Counted from the stretch's first letter, positions 1 through 7,496 are shown. The stretch: 37,569 bases of DNA from Frigoribacterium sp. PhB24 (GCF_003755185.1 NZ_RKIC01000017.1:1-37569); one strand, 5' to 3'. Numbers and translations are program-made. Notes: generated by a model from the sequence alone, not told the origin.

Positions 1-89
1 TGGGTCCGGCTTAGATTGCCCCAGACACCCCGAAACACCCGAAGTGGGTCCCGCTTAGATTGCCCTGGTGGGTCCCAATAACGCTGCCA
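1..89 (+). mobile_element. Right end of an IS21-like insertion sequence
   Basis: Two copies of a 22-base motif beginning TGGGTCC (1-22 and 45-66) are followed by a third TGGGTCC (69-75). The segment 45-75 is a perfect inverted copy of 37496-37526. Fourteen bases beyond it a CA dinucleotide ends at 89, matching the 14 bases between the opposite copy and a TG at 37482. Repeated terminal motifs and TG...CA ends fit the IS21 family. The probable istA start at the other end of the window marks this as the istB-side end. No istB coding sequence is included. Confidence 0.65.
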
Positions 90-226
90 TAGTCAAACGC
101 CCGAGTGGCTCATCGAAAGTGGGCATGGTGCTGGAACATCGGTTGAGGCTGCCCAAAATGGCGCCCCATACGCGCTCGGTGGCGTCGTCAGCTCGGTTGC
201 GGGCATTGCCGACGGCTGTCTGAGTG

Positions 227-892
227 TTAGACCTTCTTCGCGAGGACCGCGATCGTGATTTTGCCGACGACGGTCGTGAGGACGTAGTTGGTCGTGCCGC
301 TAAAAACGACTCCGATTCCTAGAGGGACCGCTTTTGCCATGGCCTTCTGGGTGAAGTCGATGGCCACTTTTTTGAAGAGTTGTTTGATCGTCGTGAGGGC
401 AGGGCCTTTGAGGTACTGCAGCACCAATTTCTGCGCCGTCTTTTCGACCGCGATTTTCCCGCCGTTGGCTGCCATTTGTTCTGCCGAACCGGCAAGGGCG
501 AGGACGAACGCCAGATGCTTCTTGTCCTCGCCGCTGAGTTCAGATTGGTACACCTCGACGAGGCACATGCACATGTCGATCTGGAGCTTGAGCGAGGCCG
601 CGAGATCCGCCAGCCCACCGCCGACTGTCGCTAGGGCGGTTCCGACACCGGGGATGACACCTGGAAGAGCGGCCGCGGCCCCTGTCGCGGCGGCGAGTTT
701 CGAGTAGCGGCCAACGATTCTCTTCGCGATGCGAGCTTTGTCTTGGAGCGTCTCCGGCGGTCGTCCGTACGTCGCTTCGAAGCTCGAGCGGTATCCGTGG
801 ATGAGTCTCTCGGCGTCCTTCGGCGTGATGGCGATTGCCTCGACGAAGTTCTGGAGCTTCGACGGCTCTATGTCACCTGCGTTGTCGTTCAT
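227..892 (-). CDS. EcsC-like hydrophobic protein
   Basis: A 221-residue protein starting at an ATG with AGGGAAA just upstream. Residues 66-100 form a glycine/alanine-rich stretch with the pattern LPGVIPGVGTAL, which recalls EcsC-like and related membrane-associated proteins. Another hydrophobic stretch lies near the C-terminus (about 188-215). No catalytic motif is visible. It lies downstream of, and on the same strand as, the restriction genes, so it could be cotranscribed across the 135-base gap or be an independent cargo gene next to the IS. The EcsC assignment rests on the look of the glycine-rich segment only. Function unknown; membrane association is inferred. Confidence 0.55.
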   Translation of the reverse strand: MNDNAGDIEPSKLQNFVEAIAITPKDAERLIHGYRSSFEATYGRPPETLQDKARIAKRIVGRYSKLAAATGAAAALPGVIPGVGTALATVGGGLADLAASLKLQIDMCMCLVEVYQSELSGEDKKHLAFVLALAGSAEQMAANGGKIAVEKTAQKLVLQYLKGPALTTIKQLFKKVAIDFTQKAMAKAVPLGIGVVFSGTTNYVLTTVVGKITIAVLAKKV

Positions 893-1027
893 ATTTCCCT
901 GGTTTCAAGCACTTCTCGACGGGGTGCTGTGGACGAAGCCTGCCATGCCCCTCCGGGACGCATCAGCAGGTGCGTCAGGTCGACATTCATCAAAGGAGAG
1001 GGAGCACATTCCCTGGACATCGCGGAG

Positions 1028-2155
1028 TCATTCGATTCCCGGGACATGGGGTACCAATTCAAAGAGGCCTTCCGCCACCTTGTCGAGCGGGGTGTCGGCG
1101 CTCTCGACGGGGGTGAATTCGATCACCCAGAGCTTCGAGGGTCCCACGACCTTGATGCCTAGCGGGATCACGCCGGTCAAGTCGCCTAGTGTTGACCCCT
1201 TTGTGGACTTCGCCATCGCTTGGAGGTTGTGCGCGGCCCGGGCGATCTGTGGGGTATGGAACTGTTCGGTTCGACCCTTGACCTCGGCGGATACGAGCCA
1301 CTGTCCGTCGTCGGCTGACAGGCTGAACGCGGCGTCAGTCTCGCCTCCTCTCATCTTGATTCCTGTCTGGAGGAAGTTCACCTCGTGCACGCTGCGCGGC
1401 GGGACGTTCCGGGGGGAACAAAGCGCGAAGAACGACGACACGACGTTCAGGCGGTCCGCGACCTGCGCATGCCAGTTCTCACCGGGTCGCCCAAGCGCCT
1501 TCATCGATTGCGGCATCGATAGGGATTGCAGCCTGATGGCCGGCAGGTGGTCGTCGAGGAGGAGGCCTTCGAGAAAAGGTTCCGCCTGGCCAGCGACGAT
1601 GCCTACGAACGTGAAGACGGCCCGCCTCCCCTGTCCGATCGCGTCCGCTCCGGCGTAACCGCGGACGAAGACGGATTGAGGCCAATTCCTATTGAGTCCT
1701 GCGGTCCCGTTGCGGGTGAGGTCCTTCCAAAAGTTCGCCGGGTTCGAGCTGCTGAGCTTCGCGTTCGTGGCGACAATGCCGTCACTGATGTCGTCCATCG
1801 TCACGATGGCGTCCGAGAGCCTTCCGGTCGATGGGTCGTATCTTCTGTCGAACACCCACTCGATGACTTCTGTTTTTGCGCTTGGCACGAACGAAGGATA
1901 GCGATCCGAGTAGGGCGCAAGAATCTTTCGGCTACGGGCCGAGGGGTAGTCGGCGAAGCCGGCGAGATCTTCCAAGGTGCACCCCCCGGGGGGGGGCGAC
2001 GCCCCGCGAAACGAGGGTGTGGATCGTTGGTGGAAGTTTCCTCTGATCAGCTCGGCGTACAAATCGTGATCGGCTCGGTATGAAGGATCGAGCCGGTCAG
2101 GCCCCCTTCCGGACGGCGGTTTCGATGGCCTCGGCGACCGACGTCGCCGGTTCAT
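1028..2155 (-). CDS. Probable PD-(D/E)XK restriction endonuclease
   Basis: This protein probably cuts DNA left unmodified by the adjacent methyltransferase. With the ATG at 2155 it has 375 residues. The C-terminal part holds a PD-(D/E)XK-like core: D274 (DAAFSLSADDG), then W-L-V-S-A-E291-V-K293. It is encoded directly after vsr on the same strand and reads away from the methyltransferase. The start is uncertain. The ATG overlaps the vsr 3' end by 59 bases and gives an Arg/Pro-rich N-terminus that may be a shadow of vsr; the only later in-frame start before the convincing sequence is a TTG at 2062. Neither has a clear ribosome binding site. The specific restriction family was not recognised. 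The role follows from the nuclease motif plus the vsr/methyltransferase context. Confidence 0.7.
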   Translation of the reverse strand: MNRRRRSPRPSKPPSGRGPDRLDPSYRADHDLYAELIRGNFHQRSTPSFRGASPPPGGCTLEDLAGFADYPSARSRKILAPYSDRYPSFVPSAKTEVIEWVFDRRYDPSTGRLSDAIVTMDDISDGIVATNAKLSSSNPANFWKDLTRNGTAGLNRNWPQSVFVRGYAGADAIGQGRRAVFTFVGIVAGQAEPFLEGLLLDDHLPAIRLQSLSMPQSMKALGRPGENWHAQVADRLNVVSSFFALCSPRNVPPRSVHEVNFLQTGIKMRGGETDAAFSLSADDGQWLVSAEVKGRTEQFHTPQIARAAHNLQAMAKSTKGSTLGDLTGVIPLGIKVVGPSKLWVIEFTPVESADTPLDKVAEGLFELVPHVPGIE

Positions 2156-2513
2156 GGGTCCAAAACCGTAGGACGGTCCACCCGCGTCGACGGAGCGCGT
2201 CATTGGTCTGGCCGTCGCGTTCCTTATTGCGGTCAATCTTGGACGTCCAGAACTCGGTATTGCTTTTCGGTGGTCGGAAGTGCTCCGGGCAACCGTGCCA
2301 GTAGCAGCCATCGACGAACACCACGACGCGACGTCGAGTGAACAGGAGGTCGGCCGTGCGTCGAAGGTCCGGCTCGATCCGGGCGTTCACCCGGTAGCGC
2401 AATCCCCGGGCATGGACGAGGCGGCGTACCGCCAGCTCGGGTTTGGTGTCCCGACCGCGGTTGCCCTGCATGACCTTTCGGACCGTCTCACGATTGGGCG
2501 AGGGCGCATCCAT
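2097..2513 (-). CDS. vsr: Very short patch repair endonuclease (Vsr)
   Basis: Vsr nicks DNA 5' of the T in T:G mismatches that arise when 5-methylcytosine deaminates, and so repairs damage caused by its partner methyltransferase. Family hallmarks are all present: MQGNRGRDTKPE near the N-terminus, TADLLF followed by VVVFVDGCYWHGCPEH (catalytic Asp and zinc-site Cys/His region), W..KI.RN..RD, and GWTVLRFW. The ATG at 2513 gives 138 residues, close to the usual length; a GTG at 2564 would add 17 residues. No strong ribosome binding site is visible at either. It is divergent from the methyltransferase, with a shared 77-base intergenic region, and its 3' end overlaps the possible start of the downstream nuclease gene. 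Confidence 0.93.
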   Translation of the reverse strand: MDAPSPNRETVRKVMQGNRGRDTKPELAVRRLVHARGLRYRVNARIEPDLRRTADLLFTRRRVVVFVDGCYWHGCPEHFRPPKSNTEFWTSKIDRNKERDGQTNDALRRRGWTVLRFWTHEPATSVAEAIETAVRKGA

Positions 2514-2590
2514 GGAGCCGATGCTACGTGCCTTGCCGGTCTCCGGCCGCTCGGTCGGGGTCACGGAAGTCGACCGCTACGCTGGTATCT
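2514..2590. promoter_or_regulatory. Shared divergent promoter region of vsr and the methyltransferase
   Basis: These 77 bases separate two divergent start codons and must carry both promoters, unless vsr starts at the GTG at 2564. No clear -10/-35 boxes or Shine-Dalgarno sequence can be picked out, so one or both messages may be leaderless. The compact layout would let methylase level feed back on both operons. Confidence 0.4.
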
Positions 2591-3886
2591 ATGTCGATCG
2601 ATGTTCGCCGTCCCCTTGCCGTCGATCTGTTCGCTGGGGCGGGTGGTTTGTCCCTTGGTCTCGAGCAGGCTGGCTACGAGATAGCGGCGGCTGTCGAGTA
2701 CGACCCCATCCATGCGGCCGTACACGAGTTCAACTTCCCCTACGGCACCACGTTCTGCGACGACGTGTCGAAGATCACTGGCGCCGACATCCGGGAACGA
2801 TCTCAAATCAAGGACCAAGAGATCCATCTCGTCGCCGGTGGCCCGCCCTGCCAGGGGATCTCGATGATCGGCAGGCGTGCCATCGATGACCCCCGAAACG
2901 CCCTCTTGAAGGAGTTCGTCCGGGTCGTACTGGAACTCCGGCCGCGGTATTTCTTGATGGAGAACGTCGCGGGGCTGATGGTCGGCGGGCACCGGCAGCT
3001 CGTCGACGAGGTGGTCCAGATGGTCGAGTCGACGGGGGAGTACCGGGTCCTCACCCCGATCCGGGTGCTTCAAGCAGCCGACTATGGTTCACCCCAGTCG
3101 CGGAAACGCGTCTTCGTTCTAGGGGCCCGTTCCGACGTCGCCCTGCCTGTCTACCCGGAAGCGACCCACACCCCGAGGGCTATCAATGGGATCGTGCCCC
3201 TGGCCGGGGCGCTGCCGCTCGGGCCGAGCGTGTCCGACGCCCTGGGGGACCTCCCCGACGCCGACCTATTCGAGAATCTCCTCTACGACGACAAGGTCGA
3301 CGACGTCGTCTACGGCCGCGCCAGCGAGTACGCCGCCCGACTGCGCGGGACCAAGAAGGACCCCACCGACTATTCGCGCCCTCGACCCAAGCCGGCCAAG
3401 GGATTGTCCTCATCGGCCAGGACCATCCACACGCGGAAGTCCATCGACCGATTCTCTGCGGCCCTCCCCGGGACCACCGAGAAGGTCAGCCGGTTTCTCC
3501 GGCTGCACCCCGAGGGTTTGTCCAACACCCTCCGTGCAGGCACGGCATCGGACCGGGGCGCCTATACGGCGCCCCGTCCGATCCACCCGACACTCCCGCG
3601 GGTAATCACCGTGCGGGAGGCCGCGCGCTTGCACGGCTATCCCGACTGGTTCCGTTTCCACGTGACGAAGTGGAACGGGTTCCGACAGATCGGTAACTCC
3701 GTTCCCGCACGCCTTGGCCGGGCCGTCGGCGCCGCCATCCTCCAAGCCGACGGGGCGGAACCCAAGCCAGGCAAGTCGACCAAACTCGGCTCCCCTTCAC
3801 TGCTTTACATGACTGCCGGCCAGGCGCACACCCACTTCGGCCTCGCGGAACGCGTCATCCCACAACGCGACCGAAAGGTCGGCTGA
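2591..3886 (+). CDS. dcm: DNA (cytosine-5-)-methyltransferase
   Basis: Transfers a methyl group from S-adenosylmethionine to C5 of cytosine in a specific DNA site. Motifs appear in family order: motif I DLFAGAGGLSLGLEQAG (residues 11-27), motif IV GGPPCQG with catalytic Cys87, motif VI ENVAGL, motif VIII QSRKRVFVLG, and motif X GNSVPARLGRAVG near the C-terminus. The region between VIII and IX is the target recognition domain, whose specificity cannot be read from sequence. The ATG at 2591 gives 431 residues. An upstream in-frame ATG at 2528 would run into vsr and adds no family sequence. The next gene starts one base after the stop codon. Together with vsr and two nuclease-like genes it forms a restriction-modification locus. 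Confidence 0.95.
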   Translation: MSIDVRRPLAVDLFAGAGGLSLGLEQAGYEIAAAVEYDPIHAAVHEFNFPYGTTFCDDVSKITGADIRERSQIKDQEIHLVAGGPPCQGISMIGRRAIDDPRNALLKEFVRVVLELRPRYFLMENVAGLMVGGHRQLVDEVVQMVESTGEYRVLTPIRVLQAADYGSPQSRKRVFVLGARSDVALPVYPEATHTPRAINGIVPLAGALPLGPSVSDALGDLPDADLFENLLYDDKVDDVVYGRASEYAARLRGTKKDPTDYSRPRPKPAKGLSSSARTIHTRKSIDRFSAALPGTTEKVSRFLRLHPEGLSNTLRAGTASDRGAYTAPRPIHPTLPRVITVREAARLHGYPDWFRFHVTKWNGFRQIGNSVPARLGRAVGAAILQADGAEPKPGKSTKLGSPSLLYMTAGQAHTHFGLAERVIPQRDRKVG

Positions 3887-3887
3887 C

Positions 3888-4703
3888 ATGCCACCGGGTA
3901 AGGGCCCCACCAAGTACGAGCAAATCCTCTGCCACGTCTTCGAGACGCATCACGCACCCGGGGTAGAACGTCTCGAATGGAACCGTGCGGAACTCGACGA
4001 TGCCGCCGACGCCCTCGGTATCGGTCGCGTCAAGAACCTCGGGGACCTCGTCTACAGCTACCGGTTCCGTGCTGACATGCCTGCGCGGATCAACGCGACG
4101 GCACCGGCCGGTAAGGAGTGGATCATCCGGGGTGCGGGTATGTCCAAGTACCGCTTCGACCTCATCCCCCAGCAGATCCCCATCGTGCCCAACCCCTCCC
4201 TCGCGGTGACGAAGATCCCCGACGCCACACCGGAGATCATTACCAAGGCTGCGCTCGGTGACGAGCAAGCGCTTCTGGCGAAGGTCCGCTACAACCGGCT
4301 CATCGACATCTTCCTCGGGGTCGCGTCATACTCCTTGCAGAACCACCTCAGGACCACCGCACAAGGGATCGGCCAAGTCGAGGTCGACGAGATCTACGTC
4401 GCGGTCGACCGACACGGCCGCCAGTTCATCCTCCCCGTCCAAGCCAAGGGTGGCTCCGACAGGCTCGGGATCACGCAGACGGAACAGGACATGGCGGCTT
4501 GCGCCGCGAAATGGCCCGACATGCTCTGCCGGAACATCTCAGTACAGTTCGCCGGAGGCGGCCTTATCGCGTTGTTCGAGTTGACCGTCCAAGACGACAG
4601 GGTCGTCATCCGACGCGAGGCTCACTACAAGCTCGTCCCCGCGAACCAGATCAGCGCCGCAGATCTCGCAGGTTACGAACTCGCCGCCAACCCCGGAGAC
4701 TGA
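3888..4703 (+). CDS. Nuclease-like protein paired with the methyltransferase
   Basis: A 271-residue protein starting one base after the methyltransferase stop codon, so almost certainly translated from the same message. Residues 163-187 read QVEVDEIYV, then FILPVQAK. Acidic residues (E165, D167, E168) followed by a strand ending Q185-A-K187 resemble a PD-(D/E)XK core in which Gln replaces the usual Glu, a variation known in this superfamily. N-terminal residues 30-110 may form a DNA-binding or dimer domain; no motif was recognised there. Proteins of this kind are often annotated simply as endonuclease beside cytosine methyltransferases. It could be the true restriction enzyme or a subunit acting with the nuclease at 1028-2155. 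Confidence 0.72.
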   Translation: MPPGKGPTKYEQILCHVFETHHAPGVERLEWNRAELDDAADALGIGRVKNLGDLVYSYRFRADMPARINATAPAGKEWIIRGAGMSKYRFDLIPQQIPIVPNPSLAVTKIPDATPEIITKAALGDEQALLAKVRYNRLIDIFLGVASYSLQNHLRTTAQGIGQVEVDEIYVAVDRHGRQFILPVQAKGGSDRLGITQTEQDMAACAAKWPDMLCRNISVQFAGGGLIALFELTVQDDRVVIRREAHYKLVPANQISAADLAGYELAANPGD

Positions 4704-4802
4704 CCACGACTCCAAGGAACGCGGGCAATTCCGCATCTCCGCATCGGTATTTGCCATATGCCTCCACGATGCGCAGGACGTTTTGCCCCGAACAGGTTCC
4801 AC

Positions 4803-4826
4803 GGGGCGCCTTTCGGAATGCGCCCC
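4803..4826. repeat. GC-rich hairpin between two genes
   Basis: GGGGCGC (4803-4809) and GCGCCCC (4820-4826) can pair around a 10-base loop. The hairpin lies 100 bases after the nuclease gene and 40 before the next ATG, with no T-run. It may be a weak terminator of the restriction operon or part of the next gene's leader. Nothing else was recognised in 4704-4865. Confidence 0.4.
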
Positions 4827-4865
4827 CGGTCCTTACTTTGGTAGAGAACGGAAAGAGCAAAGCAG

Positions 4866-5099
4866 ATGACCGAAGCAGGGCGAAAGACCGTCAGGGATCA
4901 GGCCGCGGAAAACATCCTCGTCGAAGACGCCGCGGACGAGGCCGAGCGGATCATCGAGTTGACCCGCAGGGCGGTCATGGACCAAGCCACAATCGACAAC
5001 CTCATCGAAGACGCCGCCTACCCAGACGGTTACGACGGGTGGCCCATCAGCGGTAAAGCCCTTGCCGTCCTCAAAGACCGCGACGCCTTCGTAGGCTGA
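4866..5099 (+). CDS. Small acidic protein of unknown function
   Basis: A 77-residue protein with an ATG preceded by GGAAAG at good spacing. It is rich in Asp, Glu and Ala and largely predicted helical. Two similar stretches (residues 16-25 and 47-53) contain NILVEDAAD and NLIEDAA, suggesting a short internal repeat. It has no Cys, signal peptide or membrane segment. A 9-bp hairpin lies 65 bases after the stop. It is the first gene of the run that ends at ardC. Small acidic proteins on the leading side of plasmids are sometimes DNA mimics that block restriction enzymes; that idea rests on composition and location only. Confidence 0.6.
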   Translation: MTEAGRKTVRDQAAENILVEDAADEAERIIELTRRAVMDQATIDNLIEDAAYPDGYDGWPISGKALAVLKDRDAFVG

Positions 5100-5163
5100 A
5101 CCCGCGAGTGGGCTGCCGGTAAATCCGGGTCTAACACATCTCCTACCCACCACCGCGGATGAT

Positions 5164-5189
5164 GTCGGACGCTTGCCCTAGCGTCCGAC
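5164..5189 (+). terminator. Perfect 9-bp hairpin, possible terminator
   Basis: GTCGGACGC (5164-5172) and GCGTCCGAC (5181-5189) pair perfectly around an 8-base loop. It is followed by TTCGT rather than a long T-run, so termination may be weak. It lies between two unknown genes; the GTG proposed for the next gene is only three bases downstream. Confidence 0.5.
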
Positions 5190-5192
5190 TTC

Positions 5193-5528
5193 GTGGGTGT
5201 GCGAGGTTCCGGTGAGGTAGCGGCGAAGATTCTGCGCCGGCCGATCCCGACGCACCCGCTGGCAGTGCCACCAAGTCCTGGCACGTTCGGTGTCTGGCAG
5301 GTTCGCCGGGACCGTGCCGCACCCCTCGGTTACGTGCTCTCGCGCCCGGAGCTGGGCCGCATCGCTTACCACTGCTACGCCCACGGCCGAGACGATGCCG
5401 GCGGCCGGCCCTGGCTACGCCGAGAGGGCAGCCTGAACAGCGCCGTCGCGTGGATGATCCAGCACGAGGCCGAGCTGTCGGCCCTCACGGGCCGGCTGCA
5501 CCCCGAGCCGGACGAGTGGCCGTCATGA
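5193..5528 (+). CDS. Unknown protein, 111 residues
   Basis: Open frame from a GTG (a second in-frame GTG lies at 5199) with actinobacterial codon bias. No Shine-Dalgarno sequence is visible because a hairpin ends three bases upstream; either translation is leaderless or the real start lies further in. The middle reads like a compact globular domain (GVWQVRRDRAAPLGYVLSRPELGRIAYHCY, given here only as the start of the segment at residue 33 to residue 62). There are no membrane segments, and no family was recognised. The stop overlaps an ATG that opens an 8-codon frame, and a 50-residue ORF starts 20 bases later, suggesting a small operon. Confidence 0.5.
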   Translation: MGVRGSGEVAAKILRRPIPTHPLAVPPSPGTFGVWQVRRDRAAPLGYVLSRPELGRIAYHCYAHGRDDAGGRPWLRREGSLNSAVAWMIQHEAELSALTGRLHPEPDEWPS

Positions 5529-5547
5529 CCGCGGGTAGCGCCCGGGC

Positions 5548-5700
5548 ATGAGCTGGTTCGTCCGGCACCGCCCCAAGGGCGACACGAGCGCCGAGGCCGT
5601 GGCCGTCGAGACGGGCGCCCCGACGCCGGCCGACGCAATCGACCAGGTACGCGCCACCCTCCCTGAGGATCGCATCGTGACCTCGGTCGCTCCCTACTGA
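5548..5700 (+). CDS. Small protein, 50 residues
   Basis: A short frame from ATG 5548 to TGA 5700, preceded by a weak GGGTAGCGCCCGGGC. The product starts MSWFVRHRPKGD and ends TSVAPY. It has the codon bias of its neighbours and lies 20 bases after an in-line gene, which supports translation. The C-terminal part could form an amphipathic helix. No family was recognised. Confidence 0.45.
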   Translation: MSWFVRHRPKGDTSAEAVAVETGAPTPADAIDQVRATLPEDRIVTSVAPY

Positions 5701-5802
5701 GCCCGAGAGAGCCGTCAGGGCCCGCGCGTAGCCTGGCCCCGGTCAGCTTCCCCCCAAGCTGACCGAGAGCTGCCGGGCGGTCTTAGGCCGCTAGGCAGCA
5801 GC

Positions 5803-5847
5803 AGCCCCCGCATTCCGGCTCCCCCCAGCCGGGCGGGGGCTTCTTCG
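5803..5847 (+). terminator. Rho-independent-type terminator
   Basis: AGCCCCCGC (5803-5811) pairs with GCGGGGGCT (5833-5841), with an inner CCGGCT/AGCCGG helix, followed by TTCTTC. This is a strong stem with a pyrimidine tail and probably ends the operon 4866-5700. Confidence 0.7.
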
Positions 5848-5949
5848 TGCGCGCAGACCGTTCTCGAGTCCGGTGCCGGCCAGGGGCACGGCCCGCTGCG
5901 CGGTCCGGGGGAGTCGCTGCGCTCCCCGGGAGCCGCTGCGCGGCGCTGG

Positions 5950-6183
5950 GTGCCCTTCGGGCACGTCTTTTTGCCGTGAAGCCTGCGGCGGCTCGGTCGC
6001 TGCGCTCCCTCGTAGCCACCTCCGGGTCTCCGTTCAAGTGGCTACGCCACCGGCTCCTCCGAGATTTTCGGCACGCGGTCGCGGGGCTCCCTTATTTCGC
6101 GCCGAAATTCTCTCCTCTGCCGCCCTCCGGGTTGCACTGCGCCCTCCGGTCGCTAAGGCGGAAAACCGCCTTCACGGCAAAAA
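5950..6183 (+). promoter_or_regulatory. Structured leader upstream of the ardC operon
   Basis: The region holds nested structure. GTGCCC/GGGCAC (5950-5964) with a TTC loop is followed by GTCTTTTT, a terminator- or attenuator-like element. A 14-bp perfect inverted repeat, TTTTTGCCGTGAAG at 5968-5981 and its complement at 6170-6183, spans 188 bases. AAGGCGG/CCGCCTT (6155-6172) has an AAAA loop. A 14-bp direct repeat, GTCGCTGCGCTCCC, lies at 5913-5926 and 5996-6009. No gene is convincing in 5701-6203. In single-stranded form the long inverted repeat could fold into a large stem, like the single-stranded promoters of conjugative leading regions (F plasmid Frpo), or the attenuator could control ardC. 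Both readings are inference. Confidence 0.5.
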
Positions 6184-6203
6184 ACGAGAGGGAGAGGAAG
6201 CAA

Positions 6204-6413
6204 ATGCAGAAGCAGCAGATCACCACCGTGACCACGTTCGTTCCGGTCACAGGTGTGGGCGAGTTGCAGCGCCAGCTCCGCAAGTTAGGCGAGCGCGACT
6301 CGGACCTCGCGACGTTCGCGCGGAACGAGTGGCAACTCGCCCACACGGCGACCATCACCGGCCCCGAGGTCATGACGTTCGTCGACACCCTCACCCGCAC
6401 CGACAGCGAGTGA
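6204..6413 (+). CDS. Small protein upstream of ArdC, 69 residues
   Basis: The ATG at 6204 is preceded by a strong purine-rich GAGGGAGAGGAAG. The protein begins MQKQQITTVTTFVPVTGVG and continues with a helical segment (residues 20-45) and a short acidic C-terminus. A longer in-frame reading from 5847 would cross the terminator-like structures and is unlikely. It is separated from ardC by an 80-base spacer holding a 12-bp hairpin. No family was recognised. Its position as first gene of the ardC unit suggests a role in establishment or antirestriction, but nothing in the sequence proves it. Confidence 0.65.
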   Translation: MQKQQITTVTTFVPVTGVGELQRQLRKLGERDSDLATFARNEWQLAHTATITGPEVMTFVDTLTRTDSE

Positions 6414-6421
6414 CACAGGAC

Positions 6422-6452
6422 GGGAGGGACCTATTCGAACTAGGTCCCTCCC
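6422..6452. repeat. 12-bp perfect inverted repeat before ardC
   Basis: GGGAGGGACCTA (6422-6433) and TAGGTCCCTCCC (6441-6452) flank a 7-base loop TTCGAAC. There is no T-run after it. It could be a partial terminator setting the ratio of the small protein to ArdC, an operator, or an RNA-stabilising stem. Confidence 0.6.
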
Positions 6453-6492
6453 GCTCCACCCATCATCACCGATCGACCCAGGAGCAGGAACC

Positions 6493-7407
6493 ATGACCAC
6501 CACCGCTACCAAGACCCGCCGCCCCGCTAAGACCGCCGCGCCCCGCAAGAGCATGGAGGAGAAGAAGGCCCAGGCCGCCGCCCTCCACGAGTCGATCGCG
6601 ACTCAGGTCGAGGCTCTCCGTGACTCGGACCGCTGGACCGCATTTCTCGACTTCGCGTCCGCGTTCCACGCCTACAGCCTGGGCAACGTGTTGTTGATCC
6701 TCAGCCAGCGCCCCGACGCCGAGCGCGTCGCGGGGTTCCGCAAGTGGCAGAGCCTCGGCCGCCAGGTCCGCAAGGGCGAGAAGGCCGTGCGGATCTTCGG
6801 CTACAGCACCAAGAAGGTGACCGAGGAAGACGAGAACGGGGACGAGGTGGAGAAGCGCATCGCCAGGTTCCCCATCCTCTCCGTGTTCGACATCGCCCAA
6901 ACCGACGTGATCGAAGGGGAGACGGATCGAACGATCGCCCGGCAGCTCACCGGCGCCGAGGACCACGGGATCGTGGACGCGCTCAGCGCCTACCTCGACG
7001 GCGAGGGGTGGACGACCTCGCACCAGGACCTCAGCGGCGGCCGCAACGGCTACAGCGACCCCGAGGGGCAGCGCGTCGTGATCGGGAAGCACCTCAGCCC
7101 TGAGCACGCCGCAAAAACGATGATCCACGAGACGGCGCACGTGCTCATGGGCCACACGGGCGACCTCGCGGAGTACGCCGAGCACCGCGGCCTCATGGAG
7201 ACAGAGGCCGAGAGCGTCGCCTACGTCGTCGCCGGGCTCGTCGGGTTTGACACCAGCGCCTACAGCGTCGGCTACGTCGCCGGATGGGCAGACGCCGACG
7301 TCGAGTTGATCCGCGGCACGGCCGCCCGCGTGCTCGCCACCGCGCACCAGATCGCCGCGATTCTCGACCCCGAGGACGAGGACACCGACGAGGCAGACGC
7401 CGCCTGA
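6493..7407 (+). CDS. ardC: ArdC-like antirestriction protein
   Basis: ArdC-type proteins bind single-stranded DNA through an N-terminal domain and carry a zincin metallopeptidase-like C-terminal domain; they protect incoming plasmid DNA from restriction. The 304-residue product has a Lys/Arg/Ala-rich tail (1-25), then the ArdC N-domain pattern (YSLGNVLLI, GFRKWQSLGRQVRKGEKAV, residues 55-100), and then a metal-binding HETAH motif (H-E-x-x-H, about residue 215) with downstream E-A-E residues. The length is typical. An AGGAGCAGGAACC ribosome site precedes the ATG. It lies on the side of the candidate oriT that would enter the recipient first, and is followed by a strong GC hairpin. Confidence 0.85.
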   Translation: MTTTATKTRRPAKTAAPRKSMEEKKAQAAALHESIATQVEALRDSDRWTAFLDFASAFHAYSLGNVLLILSQRPDAERVAGFRKWQSLGRQVRKGEKAVRIFGYSTKKVTEEDENGDEVEKRIARFPILSVFDIAQTDVIEGETDRTIARQLTGAEDHGIVDALSAYLDGEGWTTSHQDLSGGRNGYSDPEGQRVVIGKHLSPEHAAKTMIHETAHVLMGHTGDLAEYAEHRGLMETEAESVAYVVAGLVGFDTSAYSVGYVAGWADADVELIRGTAARVLATAHQIAAILDPEDEDTDEADAA

Positions 7408-7415
7408 CACCGGCC

Positions 7416-7441
7416 GGGGCCGCGGCTAGCGCCGCGGCCCC
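7416..7441 (+). terminator. Strong GC hairpin after ardC
   Basis: GGGGCCGCGGC (7416-7426) pairs perfectly with GCCGCGGCCCC (7431-7441) around a 4-base loop. There is no T-run, so it may be a weak terminator or a processing or stabilising stem between ardC and the next gene. Confidence 0.5.
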
Positions 7442-7496
7442 TCACACCGGCGGCGCAGCCGCCACCAGAGCCCCAAGACCCCGCAGGAGAACCGCC

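Noticed and set aside
2528-2590. Upstream start for the methyltransferase
   Set aside because: It adds 21 residues without family similarity and overlaps the possible vsr 5' end; the conserved N-terminus follows ATG 2591.
5847-6203. N-terminal extension of the 69-residue protein upstream of ardC
   Set aside because: It would translate through terminator-like hairpins, while a strong ribosome site lies directly before ATG 6204.
6466-7410. Minus-strand open frame of 314 codons opposite ardC
   Set aside because: A composition shadow. The plus strand shows ArdC motifs including HETAH and has a proper ribosome site.
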